From Sphingomonas pokkalii (GTDB lineage: Bacteria; Pseudomonadota; Alphaproteobacteria; Sphingomonadales; Sphingomonadaceae), in contig NZ_QENQ01000001.1 in assembly GCF_003096275.1 (NCBI RefSeq), positions 1,253,297-1,317,296 of the forward strand: DNA of 64,000 nucleotides, read 5' to 3'. The stretch's first letter is position 1. Each line of letters starts with the position of its first letter. A model generated the notes under the pieces. It saw only the letters and a program-made list of their open reading frames with translations. It ran no database searches and was not told where the DNA came from. Shown piece after piece: positions 26,498 through 35,837 of this stretch. Both the position numbers and the translations under genes were made by a program.

Positions 26498-27718
26498 GTG
26501 GCAAGCTTGCAGCATGAACGGAGCCCCCGGGCGGGGGTGCCGCAGGGACTCATCGTGGTGGTCGCGGGCTTTTTGCCGATGATCGCGGTCGTCTCGATGT
26601 TTCCCGCCGTCCCTTCGATCATCGACCATTTCCACGATGATCCGACGGCTAGCTGGAAAGTGCCGTGGATGGTCACGGCGCCGGGTCTCGCGATCGCGGT
26701 GACCGCGCCTTTCGCCGGTGCGCTCATCGATCGCTTCGGACGCCGCGCGCTAGTCGTCTGGTCCACCTTGCTCTACGCGATGGCGGGGACGGCACCCTTC
26801 TTCCTTACCAGCCTGAATGCCATGTTCCTGTCGCGCATCGCGCTTGGCGTCGCGGAAGCGGCAATTCTCACTACGGTAAACACCCTGATCGCCGACTATT
26901 GGGACGAGCAGGGCCGAAGACACTGGCTCAGCATCCAGGGCATGGTCGGCCCGTTCCTGGGCAGCGCACTGATCCTGGGTTCCGGATATCTCACGGGCAT
27001 GCGGTGGAACGGGGTGTTCCTCATCTACCTGGCCGCCTTCCCGATCTTCCTCGCCATGCTGGCATTCGTCTTCGAGCCGAACATCGACGCCCCCCGCGCG
27101 GCGGCGGAGCAAGGTCCGCACGACCGGCCGGCATTCCCGGTTCGGAAGATCGGACGGATCGGCCTGGTGACGCTGTTCTGCTCGGCGATATATTATGTTT
27201 ACGCCGTGAACGGCGGCCTGGCCTTTCGCGAGGTCGGCGTGGCGTCGTCGGACGAACTCGGCCGCATCACCTTCCTGCCGAGCCTCATGGTTTCCGTCGG
27301 GGCCGGCATCTTCTGGCTTGCCGGCAAGCGCCGCTCGGAAGTCGCCTTTGTCCTCCTGCTTGGGCTGGTGGGCACGGGCCTCTGCGTGATCGGTTTCGCT
27401 CCCGACTGGAAGTGGATGAGCGCGGGGGTGATGATCCAGCAGACCGGCGCTGGAATGATGATCCTGGCGCTGGTCGCATGGGCGCAGCGCGAGCTTCCGG
27501 CCCAACATCGCGGGCGCGGCATGGGCGTCTGGACCGGCTGCTTCTTTCTCGGGCAGTTCCTGAGCCCGCCGGCCGTCACCTTGGTGCAGCGCGCCATCGG
27601 CAGCATGCAGGGCACCTTTGTCGCCGCAGGCATCATGGCCCTTGCGGGGATGCTGATCGCGCTCGGGTCGCTGCTGCTGCGCGGCAAATCGACGAAGCGG
27701 GCCGTCGTCGCGACCTAG
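26498..27718 (+). CDS. MFS transporter (12-TM type)
   Basis: A protein of about 406 aa. GTG 26498 has a GGAG site 6 nt upstream; an alternative GTG at 26486 adds four residues. Twelve hydrophobic segments are readable. The typical MFS loop 2-3 motif appears as GALIDRFGRRALV. It probably imports or exports a small organic acid or sugar-like compound. It stands with a GntR regulator, an FAD monooxygenase, a GH39-like protein and a TonB receptor, which suggests inner-membrane uptake of the compound handled by this cluster. Confidence 0.88.
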   Translation: MASLQHERSPRAGVPQGLIVVVAGFLPMIAVVSMFPAVPSIIDHFHDDPTASWKVPWMVTAPGLAIAVTAPFAGALIDRFGRRALVVWSTLLYAMAGTAPFFLTSLNAMFLSRIALGVAEAAILTTVNTLIADYWDEQGRRHWLSIQGMVGPFLGSALILGSGYLTGMRWNGVFLIYLAAFPIFLAMLAFVFEPNIDAPRAAAEQGPHDRPAFPVRKIGRIGLVTLFCSAIYYVYAVNGGLAFREVGVASSDELGRITFLPSLMVSVGAGIFWLAGKRRSEVAFVLLLGLVGTGLCVIGFAPDWKWMSAGVMIQQTGAGMMILALVAWAQRELPAQHRGRGMGVWTGCFFLGQFLSPPAVTLVQRAIGSMQGTFVAAGIMALAGMLIALGSLLLRGKSTKRAVVAT

Positions 27719-27776
27719 TACTGGAGCTTACAAAGCCACAACACGGGAACAAGGCGCATGTCTTGTGGTTGCGTAC

Positions 27777-28448
27777 CTAGCCGCCCTGCGAGTAGTCGAA
27801 GCCCTTCTCGATGATGATCTCCGCGATTTTCGCGCGGCTGATCCTGATGAACTCGCTTGTGTCCTCGACAGAAGGAATCGCGCTGTCGAACCGGGTTGCG
27901 AGTTCGAAGATGGTACGGACATCCTCGCCGTGATTGCTGATGGAATGGAAGATCCGGTCCATCTCTGCAGACAGGTTCCGGTAGATCGCGCCGAGGTACG
28001 GATTACGCGTAGCCTCCACAAGCAGATCGAACCGTTGCCGCGAGAGTTGAATCCAGTGCTCGGGATTGAGCTTCGCCTTTCTGATCGCCCGCAAATGCTC
28101 GCGCTGGATGGCATCCAGAGAGGCGCTTTGCTCGGGCGTGATTCGCTCCTGTGCCAGCTGCATGATCAACGGTGATACGGCGCTCCATGCCGTGAAGAAG
28201 TCATCCACCGACTTCAAGGTAAGCCCAGCCACGCGGTAACCGCGGCGGGGGATCGTTTCGACGAGACCATCGTGGTTCAGCCGGTCCAAGGCCTCCCGCA
28301 CCGGCATCGCCCCGAAGCCAATGTCCTTTGATATCTCTCGCTCGGTGAAGCGCATGCGAGGCGGCATTTTGAGGGACACGATCCGCTGCCGCAGAACCGC
28401 ATAGGCCTGGTCCGCCAGCGTCTGTTTTCGTCCCTCGGCCTCTGCCAT
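27777..28448 (-). CDS. GntR-family transcriptional regulator (FadR/FCD type)
   Basis: A protein of about 223 aa from ATG 28448, which has AGGAGG 6 nt upstream. The N-terminal winged helix shows LADQAYAVLRQRIVSLKM, TEREISKDIGFGAMPVREAL and GLVETIPRRGYRVAGL, the standard GntR pattern. The helical C-terminal half (FCD-like) would bind an organic-acid effector. It is convergent with the MFS gene and divergent from the monooxygenase gene. A palindrome in the divergent gap and a near copy before the MFS gene are likely operators. Confidence 0.9.
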   Translation of the reverse strand: MAEAEGRKQTLADQAYAVLRQRIVSLKMPPRMRFTEREISKDIGFGAMPVREALDRLNHDGLVETIPRRGYRVAGLTLKSVDDFFTAWSAVSPLIMQLAQERITPEQSASLDAIQREHLRAIRKAKLNPEHWIQLSRQRFDLLVEATRNPYLGAIYRNLSAEMDRIFHSISNHGEDVRTIFELATRFDSAIPSVEDTSEFIRISRAKIAEIIIEKGFDYSQGG

Positions 28449-28550
28449 CCAGCACCTCCTGCTCGGCACCGTGCCGAGGGCGAACCATGCCTCCGTCCAG
28501 CAGCACTGGCAAGATTGGAACCCTTGACCGAGAATCGCGCACATGCCATC

Positions 28551-28562
28551 GTGATATATCAC
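28551..28562. promoter_or_regulatory. Palindromic operator candidate for the GntR regulator
   Basis: GTGATATATCAC is a perfect 12-nt palindrome about 100 nt before the regulator start and 58 nt before the monooxygenase start. Its position in the divergent gap and the near copy at 26447-26458 support a binding site of the neighbouring GntR protein. Confidence 0.5.
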
Positions 28563-28619
28563 AATTGCAGTGCGGCCGGCGATTGCCGTGCGCACGCGGA
28601 AATTTCGGGAGAGGTCGAA

Positions 28620-29783
28620 TTGGCAAGGCCTGACAGGATTCTCATTGTCGGCGCGGGCATTGGCGGCCTGTGCACGGCGGTCGCGCTTGCGCAGATCGGC
28701 GCGGAAGTCGACGTCATCGATATCAAGCCGGACAACGCCGTTGCTGGCGTGGGATGGGGGCTGCGGACCAACGGCCTTCGCGCGCTGCGCGAGATCGGCC
28801 TTCTCGAACCGACGCTGTCGATCGGGTTCCCAACGCCGCCACTTTCCTACTTCGATAGGAACGGACACCATGTCGTCGACATCCCGTACGGGCGCCAGTT
28901 CGACGGCATGCCCAACAACGTCCAACTCCCCCGCCTGGGCTTCCTGGAGATGGCCAGCGCCCGCGCCCTGGAGGCCGGCTGCTCGATCAGGATGTCGACG
29001 ACGGCAACCGACATCCAGCAGGATGCCGACGGCGTGACGGTGGAGCTGAGCGACGGATCGTCGCATCGATATGATCTCGTGATCGGCTTTGACGGCATCA
29101 ACTCGAGTATTCGCCGTTACCTGTTCGGAGAGGCCTACGTCCCCGTTCGCAGCGGCGGCGTCGCCTGGCGTGCGCCGGTACGCGCCCCGGACACGCTGAA
29201 GGGCGCCATATTCTGCCATGGGTTCGGCGGCAAAGTGGGCTTCGTGCCGCTGGCCGGCGGCATGATGTACGTGATCGTCACGCATTACGAGCCAGGCCGC
29301 CCGCGCCACGACCCCGCCGCCTTCCCGCAAATCATGCATCAGAGAGCGCGGGAGATGATGGGAGACTCCGCATTCATGGCGGCGGAAATCGACTCGCTGC
29401 GCACCGCCACCAACGTTGCGTACACGCCGCTCGATACGGTCCTGGTTCCCTATCCGTGGCACCGGGGGCGGGTCATGATCATGGGCGACGCCGCCCATGC
29501 CATGACGCCCTATCTCGGATCGGGCGCGGCGATGGCCATCGAAGACGGCGTGGTCTTCGCCAAGCTCCTGCGTTCGGACGACACGCTCTACGACGTGCAA
29601 ACCAAGTTCATGGCAAGACGATACCCGCGCGTGAAAGCCATCTGGGACCAGTCGCTGAAGATGATGCACGAGGAATTCGATTCCGCGACACCCGAGGCGC
29701 TCGATCGAAGGCTCGCATATCTCGTGCACGAGGAGCCGAAAGTCCTCGATTACATTCACCGCATTCTGGAAAGTGAATATTGA
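28620..29783 (+). CDS. FAD-dependent monooxygenase (salicylate-hydroxylase-like)
   Basis: A protein of about 387 aa. I choose TTG 28620, behind GGGAGAGG, which puts the FAD-binding VGAGIGGLCTAVAL next to the N-terminus; an ATG at 28515 would add 35 unlikely residues. The group A flavoprotein monooxygenase marks are complete: GxGxxG, the DG motif GFDGINSSIRR, and the GD motif MGDAAHAMTPYLGSGAAMA. Such enzymes hydroxylate aromatic or related rings with NAD(P)H and O2. Its stop overlaps the start of the next gene (TGATG), so the two are translationally coupled. Confidence 0.9.
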   Translation: MARPDRILIVGAGIGGLCTAVALAQIGAEVDVIDIKPDNAVAGVGWGLRTNGLRALREIGLLEPTLSIGFPTPPLSYFDRNGHHVVDIPYGRQFDGMPNNVQLPRLGFLEMASARALEAGCSIRMSTTATDIQQDADGVTVELSDGSSHRYDLVIGFDGINSSIRRYLFGEAYVPVRSGGVAWRAPVRAPDTLKGAIFCHGFGGKVGFVPLAGGMMYVIVTHYEPGRPRHDPAAFPQIMHQRAREMMGDSAFMAAEIDSLRTATNVAYTPLDTVLVPYPWHRGRVMIMGDAAHAMTPYLGSGAAMAIEDGVVFAKLLRSDDTLYDVQTKFMARRYPRVKAIWDQSLKMMHEEFDSATPEALDRRLAYLVHEEPKVLDYIHRILESEY

Positions 29784-31237
29784 TGAACACTAACCGTATC
29801 GCGAAGGTGTCGGTCCATGCGGGCGTTTCGACCGGCGACATGCGCAAGCTTCACGGAACATCGGGCATTCCCGGGCCTGCAGCCGGAACGGACGGCGTTC
29901 CCGACATCCTGAACGTGTGGAAGGCTGCGCACGTAACGCTCGTTCGGTCGTATGATTGGGTTTCGAGGCTGGACACCGTCGACAATCCGAGGAGCCTGTT
30001 TCCCGACTGGTCGGCGGATCCCAGTGATCCAGCCAATTACAATTTCGCTGCGACCGATTCCTGGGTACGGCAGGTCCGTTCGATCGGGGCGGATATCCTT
30101 TTCACGATCGCCAGCGAGATCCCGTCGAACAAGCAACCGATCGGGGACTTGGCGAAGTATGAGCAAGTCGTCGAAAACATCGTCCGCCACTATGTATGCG
30201 GATGGGGCAACGGCTTTACGGGGGCTGTGACGCATTGGGAATTCGGGGATCAGCCGGACTTCGGGACGCTGCACTTCTCCGGTACCCCGGATCAATTCTA
30301 TGAAATGTACGCGGCCGCGGCGCGCGCCGTGAAGCGTGTCGACGCCGGCCTGAAGTTCGGCGGCCCCTGTGTCGCCTTTCCGCTGAACGAAGGTCCGTTC
30401 CGCGAAGGCTTTCTCGGCTTCATCAAAGACAAGTCGCTGCCTTTGGATTTCCTGTCCTGGATGTGGTACGCTGACAATTCCCGCGACCCGCTAGATTTTC
30501 GAACGATTGCAGCAGACGTCCGCGCGATCCTCGACAAGCACGGCTTCGGCGATACCCAGCTTCTGCTCTCCTACTGGAGCATGACCGGTATCCCGACGGC
30601 CAAGTTCGAGGATTCCGAAAATGCAGCGTTCATCGCTGCAGCAGCCGTCTACTTGCAGGACTCGGCGGTCGACCAGGCGATCTTCTTCCGCGCCGATACC
30701 GGCACCGACTTTCACTACAATTTCAGGGATCCCGCCGGAATCTTCGAGGCCGACGGCAGCGATAATGCGAGAACGAGCGCGTTCCGCCTGGTAGGACAGA
30801 CGCTGGCCGCGACGGAGCGCCTCCCCAGCACGGGTGGCGATGAGAACGGATTTGCCGTGCTGGCCGGCCGCACCGCAGATGGGGATGTCATTCGCATTCT
30901 GATCGCCAATTATGCGATCCCCGATCCGTACTTGATCGCCCGAGAGCGCGACGTATTCGAATTCCAGGTGCCGATCGGCACCGAACGGGTGAACATGTCT
31001 TTGAATGTTCCTTCCAGGCGCGTGCACGCCGGCAGTGCCGGCTATACCGGCTATACGCTCGACATCACCGACCTGCCCTGGGGCCAGGGCCGCCACAAAG
31101 TGGTTCGGTACCGGGCAGATGCGGATCACTTCGGCGACATCCTCGACTCGCAGGAAGGCGAAGGCGGTTCGATTACCATCCAAGGCACGCTGGCGGCACC
31201 GGGCGTGGAATTGATCGAAATCACTCGATCCTCATAG
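29783..31237 (+). CDS. GH39-like TIM-barrel protein lacking both catalytic glutamates
   Basis: A 484-aa protein coupled to the monooxygenase gene. The barrel resembles family 39 glycosidases: HWEFGDQPDFG, then YEMYAAAARAVKRVDAGLKFGG, and a late beta-sandwich-like tail. In active GH39 enzymes the first site reads NEP; here it is DQP with Gln157. The second site, normally TEW, reads SYW with Tyr264. Both catalytic Glu residues thus appear replaced, so ordinary retaining hydrolysis is unlikely. No signal peptide is seen. It may be a lyase, a binding protein, or an enzyme with new chemistry. Confidence 0.6.
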   Translation: MNTNRIAKVSVHAGVSTGDMRKLHGTSGIPGPAAGTDGVPDILNVWKAAHVTLVRSYDWVSRLDTVDNPRSLFPDWSADPSDPANYNFAATDSWVRQVRSIGADILFTIASEIPSNKQPIGDLAKYEQVVENIVRHYVCGWGNGFTGAVTHWEFGDQPDFGTLHFSGTPDQFYEMYAAAARAVKRVDAGLKFGGPCVAFPLNEGPFREGFLGFIKDKSLPLDFLSWMWYADNSRDPLDFRTIAADVRAILDKHGFGDTQLLLSYWSMTGIPTAKFEDSENAAFIAAAAVYLQDSAVDQAIFFRADTGTDFHYNFRDPAGIFEADGSDNARTSAFRLVGQTLAATERLPSTGGDENGFAVLAGRTADGDVIRILIANYAIPDPYLIARERDVFEFQVPIGTERVNMSLNVPSRRVHAGSAGYTGYTLDITDLPWGQGRHKVVRYRADADHFGDILDSQEGEGGSITIQGTLAAPGVELIEITRSS

Positions 31238-31322
31238 TCAAATAACGACCAATTCCAGACGATTGCCCGTTCCTTAAAAATAGATCGCCGAAATCGAGCG
31301 ACAATATAGGGAGGATGTACTG

Positions 31323-33752
31323 ATGAGGCGACGTATACTATTGCTCTCCGGCACGGCAGCCGCGTTTATTGGCGTCAGCGCGGCGTCAGCCCAAACCACC
31401 GCTTCGCCGGGCTCGACGGCCTCGGACGGCACCACCGCAAACGCCGCTGCGGCAACCAACGGTCCAGCCGCCGCGGACACGGTGGATCCCGCAGGCCAGT
31501 CCGCGAACAGCGGCGGGCTTCAGGAAATTATCGTCACCGCCCAGAAAACCGCGTCCAGCGTCCAGAAGACGCCTATCGCGCTCCGCGTCGTCAGCGGCGA
31601 CGATCTTCGGACATCCAACATCACCGATGTCAACGGGTTGCAGCGGCTGGCGCCCGATCTCGGCGTGACGACGGACACGATCTACACGAAACTGTCCTTG
31701 CGCGGCGTTACCGCGGAGTCGATCGCGGAGGGCGCCGACGCGGCGCTGACGGTCAACATCGATGGCGAATATATCAATCGGCCGGCGGCGCTGAATGCGA
31801 GCTTTTTCGATCTTGATCGCATCGAGGTTCTGAAAGGACCACAGGGAACGCTCTACGGCCGCAATTCCACCGCGGGCGCCATCAACATCATCACCAGGAA
31901 GCCGGAGGACAGGTTCGGCGGGTATGTGAGCGCCGGATACGGCAACTACAACGCGTGGAATGTCGAGGGCGCGATCAACCTGCCGATCGCTGACGGCCTC
32001 GCGTTCCGCGTGGCCGGGATCCACACGCAGCATGATGGCTATCGCAACAACAGCGTCGACGGCGGGACCGCCGGCAGGAACGACGGCAACAAGACCGATG
32101 CCGGCAGGGCCACGCTCGCCTATACCGGGAGCACGCTAAGCGGCTTCCTTCAAGGCGAATATGTCCGTTCGCGATCCTCTGCCTTCGCGCAATATGGCGT
32201 TCCGATCACCACCAGCACGCCGGGCGTCGTTCAAGTACCCACCGTCGGCGGCGGGAGCGATTTCATCCCGCGCAACAGTTCGTTCAACCTGCCAAAGCAT
32301 GATTTCCCGCTTGTCACGGACGGCTTCACCAACATCGAAAATATCAGCTTTCGCGGCAGCCTGCGCTACGCCATCAGCGACGGCCTGGAATTGTCGTATG
32401 TCGGCGGCTATCTGATCAACAAGACAGGCACCTATGTCCCGCTGAGTGGAACGCCGAACTATCTGCAGTTCGTGTCGAACCAGCCGAATGCGGACTCCAG
32501 GGACTGGAGCAACGAACTCCGCCTGAGCTACCACGGCCCACGCGGCTTGTTCGTGCAGGGTGGCGCCTTTTATTTCCATGAAAAGCAGGTGGTCACGCAG
32601 AGCATTCAAATCTTGAACCCGCCCTTCGGCCCTCCGGGCTCCGAGTACGCATACGTCAACATTTTCTATCGGCCGTTCGTCAATCTCGATTCCACGGGTC
32701 TGTTCCTGCAGGGCGACGTCCCGATCGTGGATACGTTGAAACTCACGGGCGGGGTTCGGTGGTCCCGTGACGAAAAGCACGCGCTCTACGTGAATTCCGG
32801 CCTTGGGTTCGTAAATCCTCGCTTTGGACTCATCTTCCCGAGTGCCACGGACATTCTCGCCGTGACCGGGCGGCCCGGCCGCTGCAAGGAAGCCGATAGC
32901 GGCAACTACCAGTCGCTCGACCAGTGTTACAACCATAGCGAGGTCAACTGGCTGGCGGGCGCCGAGTGGACGCCGGGCGCGGGTCATTTGCTCTATGCCA
33001 AGGTTTCGACGGGCTATCGCTCGGGCGGCTTCGACAATCTCACCAACGTCGTCGTCAATGGTCAAACGGTCGGCACGTTCCAACCCGAGAAGATCACGTC
33101 GTACGAGATCGGTACGAAAAACCGCTTCCTGCACAACACGGTCGAGTTCAACGTCTCGGCATTCCATTATGACTATACCGATCTTCAGATCGACAACTTC
33201 ATCAACCCCACGGTCGGGCACGCGACCGTCAACGCGGGCAGGGCGCGCTTCAACGGCGTTGACACAGACTTCTCGGCGGCGTTGACGCCCAACGATCAGT
33301 TCCGCGTCACGTTTAATTATCTGGACGCCAAATTCACGAAGTTCAACGCCTTCGCGACCGGCGTGAACGGAGGAACGGCGGTTCTTGATCTCAAGGGCAA
33401 TCGGCCGCCACAGGCGCCCAAGGTCACGATTGCGGTTGGATACGACCACACATTCGATCTAGGCATGGCAGGAAGCCTTCGTGCCGGCGCCTATACCCGC
33501 TTCAAGTCGGACTACCACCTGACGTCGTATAACTATGCGGCCGATCTTCAAGAGGCCTATACGCAAACGGATCTGTCAATAACGTGGATGGACTCCAGCC
33601 GAAAATACAGCGTTCAAGCTTTTGTACGCAACGTCGAAAATTATGTGCCGATCACGTTCGCGCAATTTACGGCGGGGCCGCCCATCAACCTGTACAATTA
33701 TGCGTTCGGTTCGCCGCGGACATTGGGCGTGAACCTCTCGGCCAAGTTTTAA
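31323..33752 (+). CDS. TonB-dependent outer-membrane receptor
   Basis: An 809-aa protein starting at ATG 31323 behind GGGAGG. It has a signal peptide ending SAASA, a long Ala/Thr-rich linker, a TonB box (EIIVTAQK), a plug with RIEVLKGPQGTLYGRNSTAG, and a barrel ending in NLSAKF. It is a FecA/CirA-like receptor of the kind abundant in sphingomonads. It closes the MFS-GntR-monooxygenase-GH39-like cluster and probably brings the cluster's substrate through the outer membrane. Confidence 0.93.
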   Translation: MRRRILLLSGTAAAFIGVSAASAQTTASPGSTASDGTTANAAAATNGPAAADTVDPAGQSANSGGLQEIIVTAQKTASSVQKTPIALRVVSGDDLRTSNITDVNGLQRLAPDLGVTTDTIYTKLSLRGVTAESIAEGADAALTVNIDGEYINRPAALNASFFDLDRIEVLKGPQGTLYGRNSTAGAINIITRKPEDRFGGYVSAGYGNYNAWNVEGAINLPIADGLAFRVAGIHTQHDGYRNNSVDGGTAGRNDGNKTDAGRATLAYTGSTLSGFLQGEYVRSRSSAFAQYGVPITTSTPGVVQVPTVGGGSDFIPRNSSFNLPKHDFPLVTDGFTNIENISFRGSLRYAISDGLELSYVGGYLINKTGTYVPLSGTPNYLQFVSNQPNADSRDWSNELRLSYHGPRGLFVQGGAFYFHEKQVVTQSIQILNPPFGPPGSEYAYVNIFYRPFVNLDSTGLFLQGDVPIVDTLKLTGGVRWSRDEKHALYVNSGLGFVNPRFGLIFPSATDILAVTGRPGRCKEADSGNYQSLDQCYNHSEVNWLAGAEWTPGAGHLLYAKVSTGYRSGGFDNLTNVVVNGQTVGTFQPEKITSYEIGTKNRFLHNTVEFNVSAFHYDYTDLQIDNFINPTVGHATVNAGRARFNGVDTDFSAALTPNDQFRVTFNYLDAKFTKFNAFATGVNGGTAVLDLKGNRPPQAPKVTIAVGYDHTFDLGMAGSLRAGAYTRFKSDYHLTSYNYAADLQEAYTQTDLSITWMDSSRKYSVQAFVRNVENYVPITFAQFTAGPPINLYNYAFGSPRTLGVNLSAKF

Positions 33753-34121
33753 GTGATAGGTTGTTGAGCGGGGCGGTGATCGAAGCGCGGCCGCCCTGCT
33801 TGTACGCGGCTCAGGTGCGCGATGCCGTCCGTCCTTGCTGGGGACCGTCCGGACCTTTTCCGCGATCCGACCCTTGCGGGATACATTGTGGAGATCGCGG
33901 CGGAGGCGGGGACTTTCCGCGTCGTTTGTGGGCGCGGGCAGCCCGGGTGGATCACGATTTCAGGGCGCGGTCTTCGATGGCGAAATAGGACTGCTATGGC
34001 CGCTTTCGGTCGGGGCGGTCGTTCCCAGCCAGCATAGGAACGGCCTAAGTTGGTCGGATGCTGCCTCCCTGGCTGGCCTCATGTTCAGCCGACTCAGAGC
34101 ACGGCTCCCGCCAATCGGCCG
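33753..34121. other. Intergenic stretch without a supported gene
   Basis: It starts with an imperfect 9-bp stem (33768-33776 and 33791-33799) that may terminate the receptor transcript. The rest, up to the convergent HTH-protein gene, contains only short overlapping frames with poor codon use, and I see no gene. Confidence 0.4.
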
Positions 34122-35426
34122 TCAAAGTTCTCTTCGCGTTCGCTGCCGCACGATGTCGGCGGAGTCGGCATATAGCGGCTTATAGATCTCGGCAGGCGCC
34201 TTCCATTCTCGAAGGAGATCGAGGGGATCCTGATGACCGATCAGGTTTCGGGCAAGGCGGACCCGCTCCAGCACGTTCGTTTGGGCTTTGCTCGGGAGTG
34301 TCGCTGCGCGTTGCTCGGCTTGGGAGAAGAACTGCTCGATCTCCATGACCCTTGACCATCGCTGGATAGCGCGTTGCAGGGTTGCCATGCTTTCCTCATA
34401 AGATTTGGCGATGTTGCGTTCGTCCTCGCGGCGGCGGCATTTCTCCTGTTCCTCCAACCGTGCGCGGTGTCGAAGCTCGGCCCGGCGCGCGGCTTCCTCT
34501 GCCATTTCCAAAAGCTGGCGCTTTTGCGCCAGAACGGCTTTGACGATGGTTTCGGGGGAGAGCGGTGCTGTCTGATCCTCCGATTCCTGCCAGCTTTGCG
34601 ACCAGTCGACGCCGGAGTCTGCAGCATAGGCGACGATACGGAGCCGACCCGACGGCACATCCTCGAATGTTGTCCAGCCGGAGCCGTGGGACCGCTCCAG
34701 GCGTGCAGTAAGCTCGGGGCTGTCTCGGACAAACCCGTTGTTCGTATAGCGCATTTTTACGTGCTCGGTCATCTCGAGAACAATGAGACCGATGCTCACC
34801 CCTTCTGTCTGGACGAGAGTGGGTCGATCGGGCCGCCATGGCTGTGGATACGGGGCGTACCGCTGTCCCTTTATCGGTGCCTCTCTGGGGTCGATCTGCA
34901 GGCGGCGGGCGGCAGAATTGAGCCCGCTGAGTACCACGTGGTGACCAGCCTCCTCGAAGGCATTGTACAGAGCATTCGCCAGCAGCAGCCCACGATCGAG
35001 CGCAGCGGAGGAGGTGCGCAGGTCGGGCAGGGCGCGTTTGTACGGTCGGAGGAAGCCATCATCCCTGGCCGGGCGGCTATTCAGGAATTGTGCCTTCGTG
35101 CCGCGCAGGTGCGGGTGCATGGCCGGAGCCGTCTTGTTGCCCTTTATCGCCTTTTTTCGAGGCGCGCGGGCGGCGGGTGGCGCCTTTGGGAGGGGCATGC
35201 CGTCTCCGGTCCATGTGGTGGGCTGTCCTTCCGCTGCTGCGGGTAACGGCGGAACAGGATCGGCCTTGCCGAGCTCAAGGCGTGTCCAGTGGCCCTGCGC
35301 CGGCCTCGGTACGCCCAGAGCGGAGCAGATCTGTACCAGCTTGCCGTAGGAGATGCCCAGTTGCGCCGAGACCTTGGTCATCGGCATCGCCCAGATAAGG
35401 CGGTAGAGTTCCTCACGCGTGACCAC
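34122..35426 (-). CDS. Hypothetical HTH-containing protein of accessory regions
   Basis: A 434-aa protein. The first 45 residues (LYRLIWAMPMTKVSAQLG, then ISYGKLVQICSALGVPRP) look like a helix-turn-helix. A Pro/Lys-rich basic linker (about 65-95), a central mixed domain, and a long charged helical segment with coiled-coil character (about residues 290-370) follow. I know the N-terminal pattern only from uncharacterised proteins on islands and plasmids. It may bind nucleic acid. It is isolated, with non-coding gaps on both sides. Confidence 0.6.
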   Translation of the reverse strand: MVTREELYRLIWAMPMTKVSAQLGISYGKLVQICSALGVPRPAQGHWTRLELGKADPVPPLPAAAEGQPTTWTGDGMPLPKAPPAARAPRKKAIKGNKTAPAMHPHLRGTKAQFLNSRPARDDGFLRPYKRALPDLRTSSAALDRGLLLANALYNAFEEAGHHVVLSGLNSAARRLQIDPREAPIKGQRYAPYPQPWRPDRPTLVQTEGVSIGLIVLEMTEHVKMRYTNNGFVRDSPELTARLERSHGSGWTTFEDVPSGRLRIVAYAADSGVDWSQSWQESEDQTAPLSPETIVKAVLAQKRQLLEMAEEAARRAELRHRARLEEQEKCRRREDERNIAKSYEESMATLQRAIQRWSRVMEIEQFFSQAEQRAATLPSKAQTNVLERVRLARNLIGHQDPLDLLREWKAPAEIYKPLYADSADIVRQRTRREL

Positions 35427-35837
35427 GTGCCGCTCCCTTGCGATCCAACCTGTCGTTTCGGCAGTGCGGTGCTGGTCCTATCGCCTTGGCCAGACGGATC
35501 CGAATGGGCCTGAGGCTATTCGTGTTCAGTCGCGCCTTTTGATCGACATGCGGCTTGGTGGAGCATGCTGGGCGTCTCACGCCAGCGGCGTGATTGCGCT
35601 CGCACGCCGCTCACGCGGCGCCGAGTCGGGCTGGGCCGTCTCGGCCCTTCGGGTTTTGATCGCGGACGTTGGCCGATCCTGCGGGTCGGCCGCCGGCAAG
35701 TGCCGGCAGCGGAACGCGGGTGCGGCGCGCGCGCTGGATCGCGCCGAACGCGGCAAATGGCCGAGATAAACGCGACACCTCGCCCGCGACCTGCGGGCGA
35801 GGTGTACCTCGCGGCATCAGCGCGTTAGGATCGATCC
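35427..35837. other. Non-coding gap with a strong hairpin
   Basis: No gene is evident in these 411 nt. They contain several GC-rich imperfect repeats and end in a perfect 13-bp stem (35775-35787 with 35793-35805) around a 5-nt loop, just before the MNT-HEPN gene. Confidence 0.4.
35775..35805. promoter_or_regulatory. Perfect 13-bp hairpin in the leader of the MNT-HEPN gene
   Basis: ACACCTCGCCCGC and its exact complement flank the loop GACCT, 32 nt before ATG 35838. No T-run follows, so it is not a standard terminator. It could act as an RNA element limiting translation, or as an operator for the downstream nucleotidyltransferase protein. Confidence 0.4.

Noticed and set aside
27777..29759. 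Very long minus-strand open frame reaching from the GntR gene across the monooxygenase gene
   Set aside because: Only the part up to 28448 has GntR motifs and a ribosome site. The rest is antisense to a clear FAD monooxygenase and arises from high GC content.
34396..35246. Plus-strand frame of about 290 codons opposite the HTH-containing hypothetical gene
   Set aside because: The minus-strand frame has better start signals and a recognisable helix-turn-helix; the plus-strand translation is Cys- and Gly-rich without motifs.
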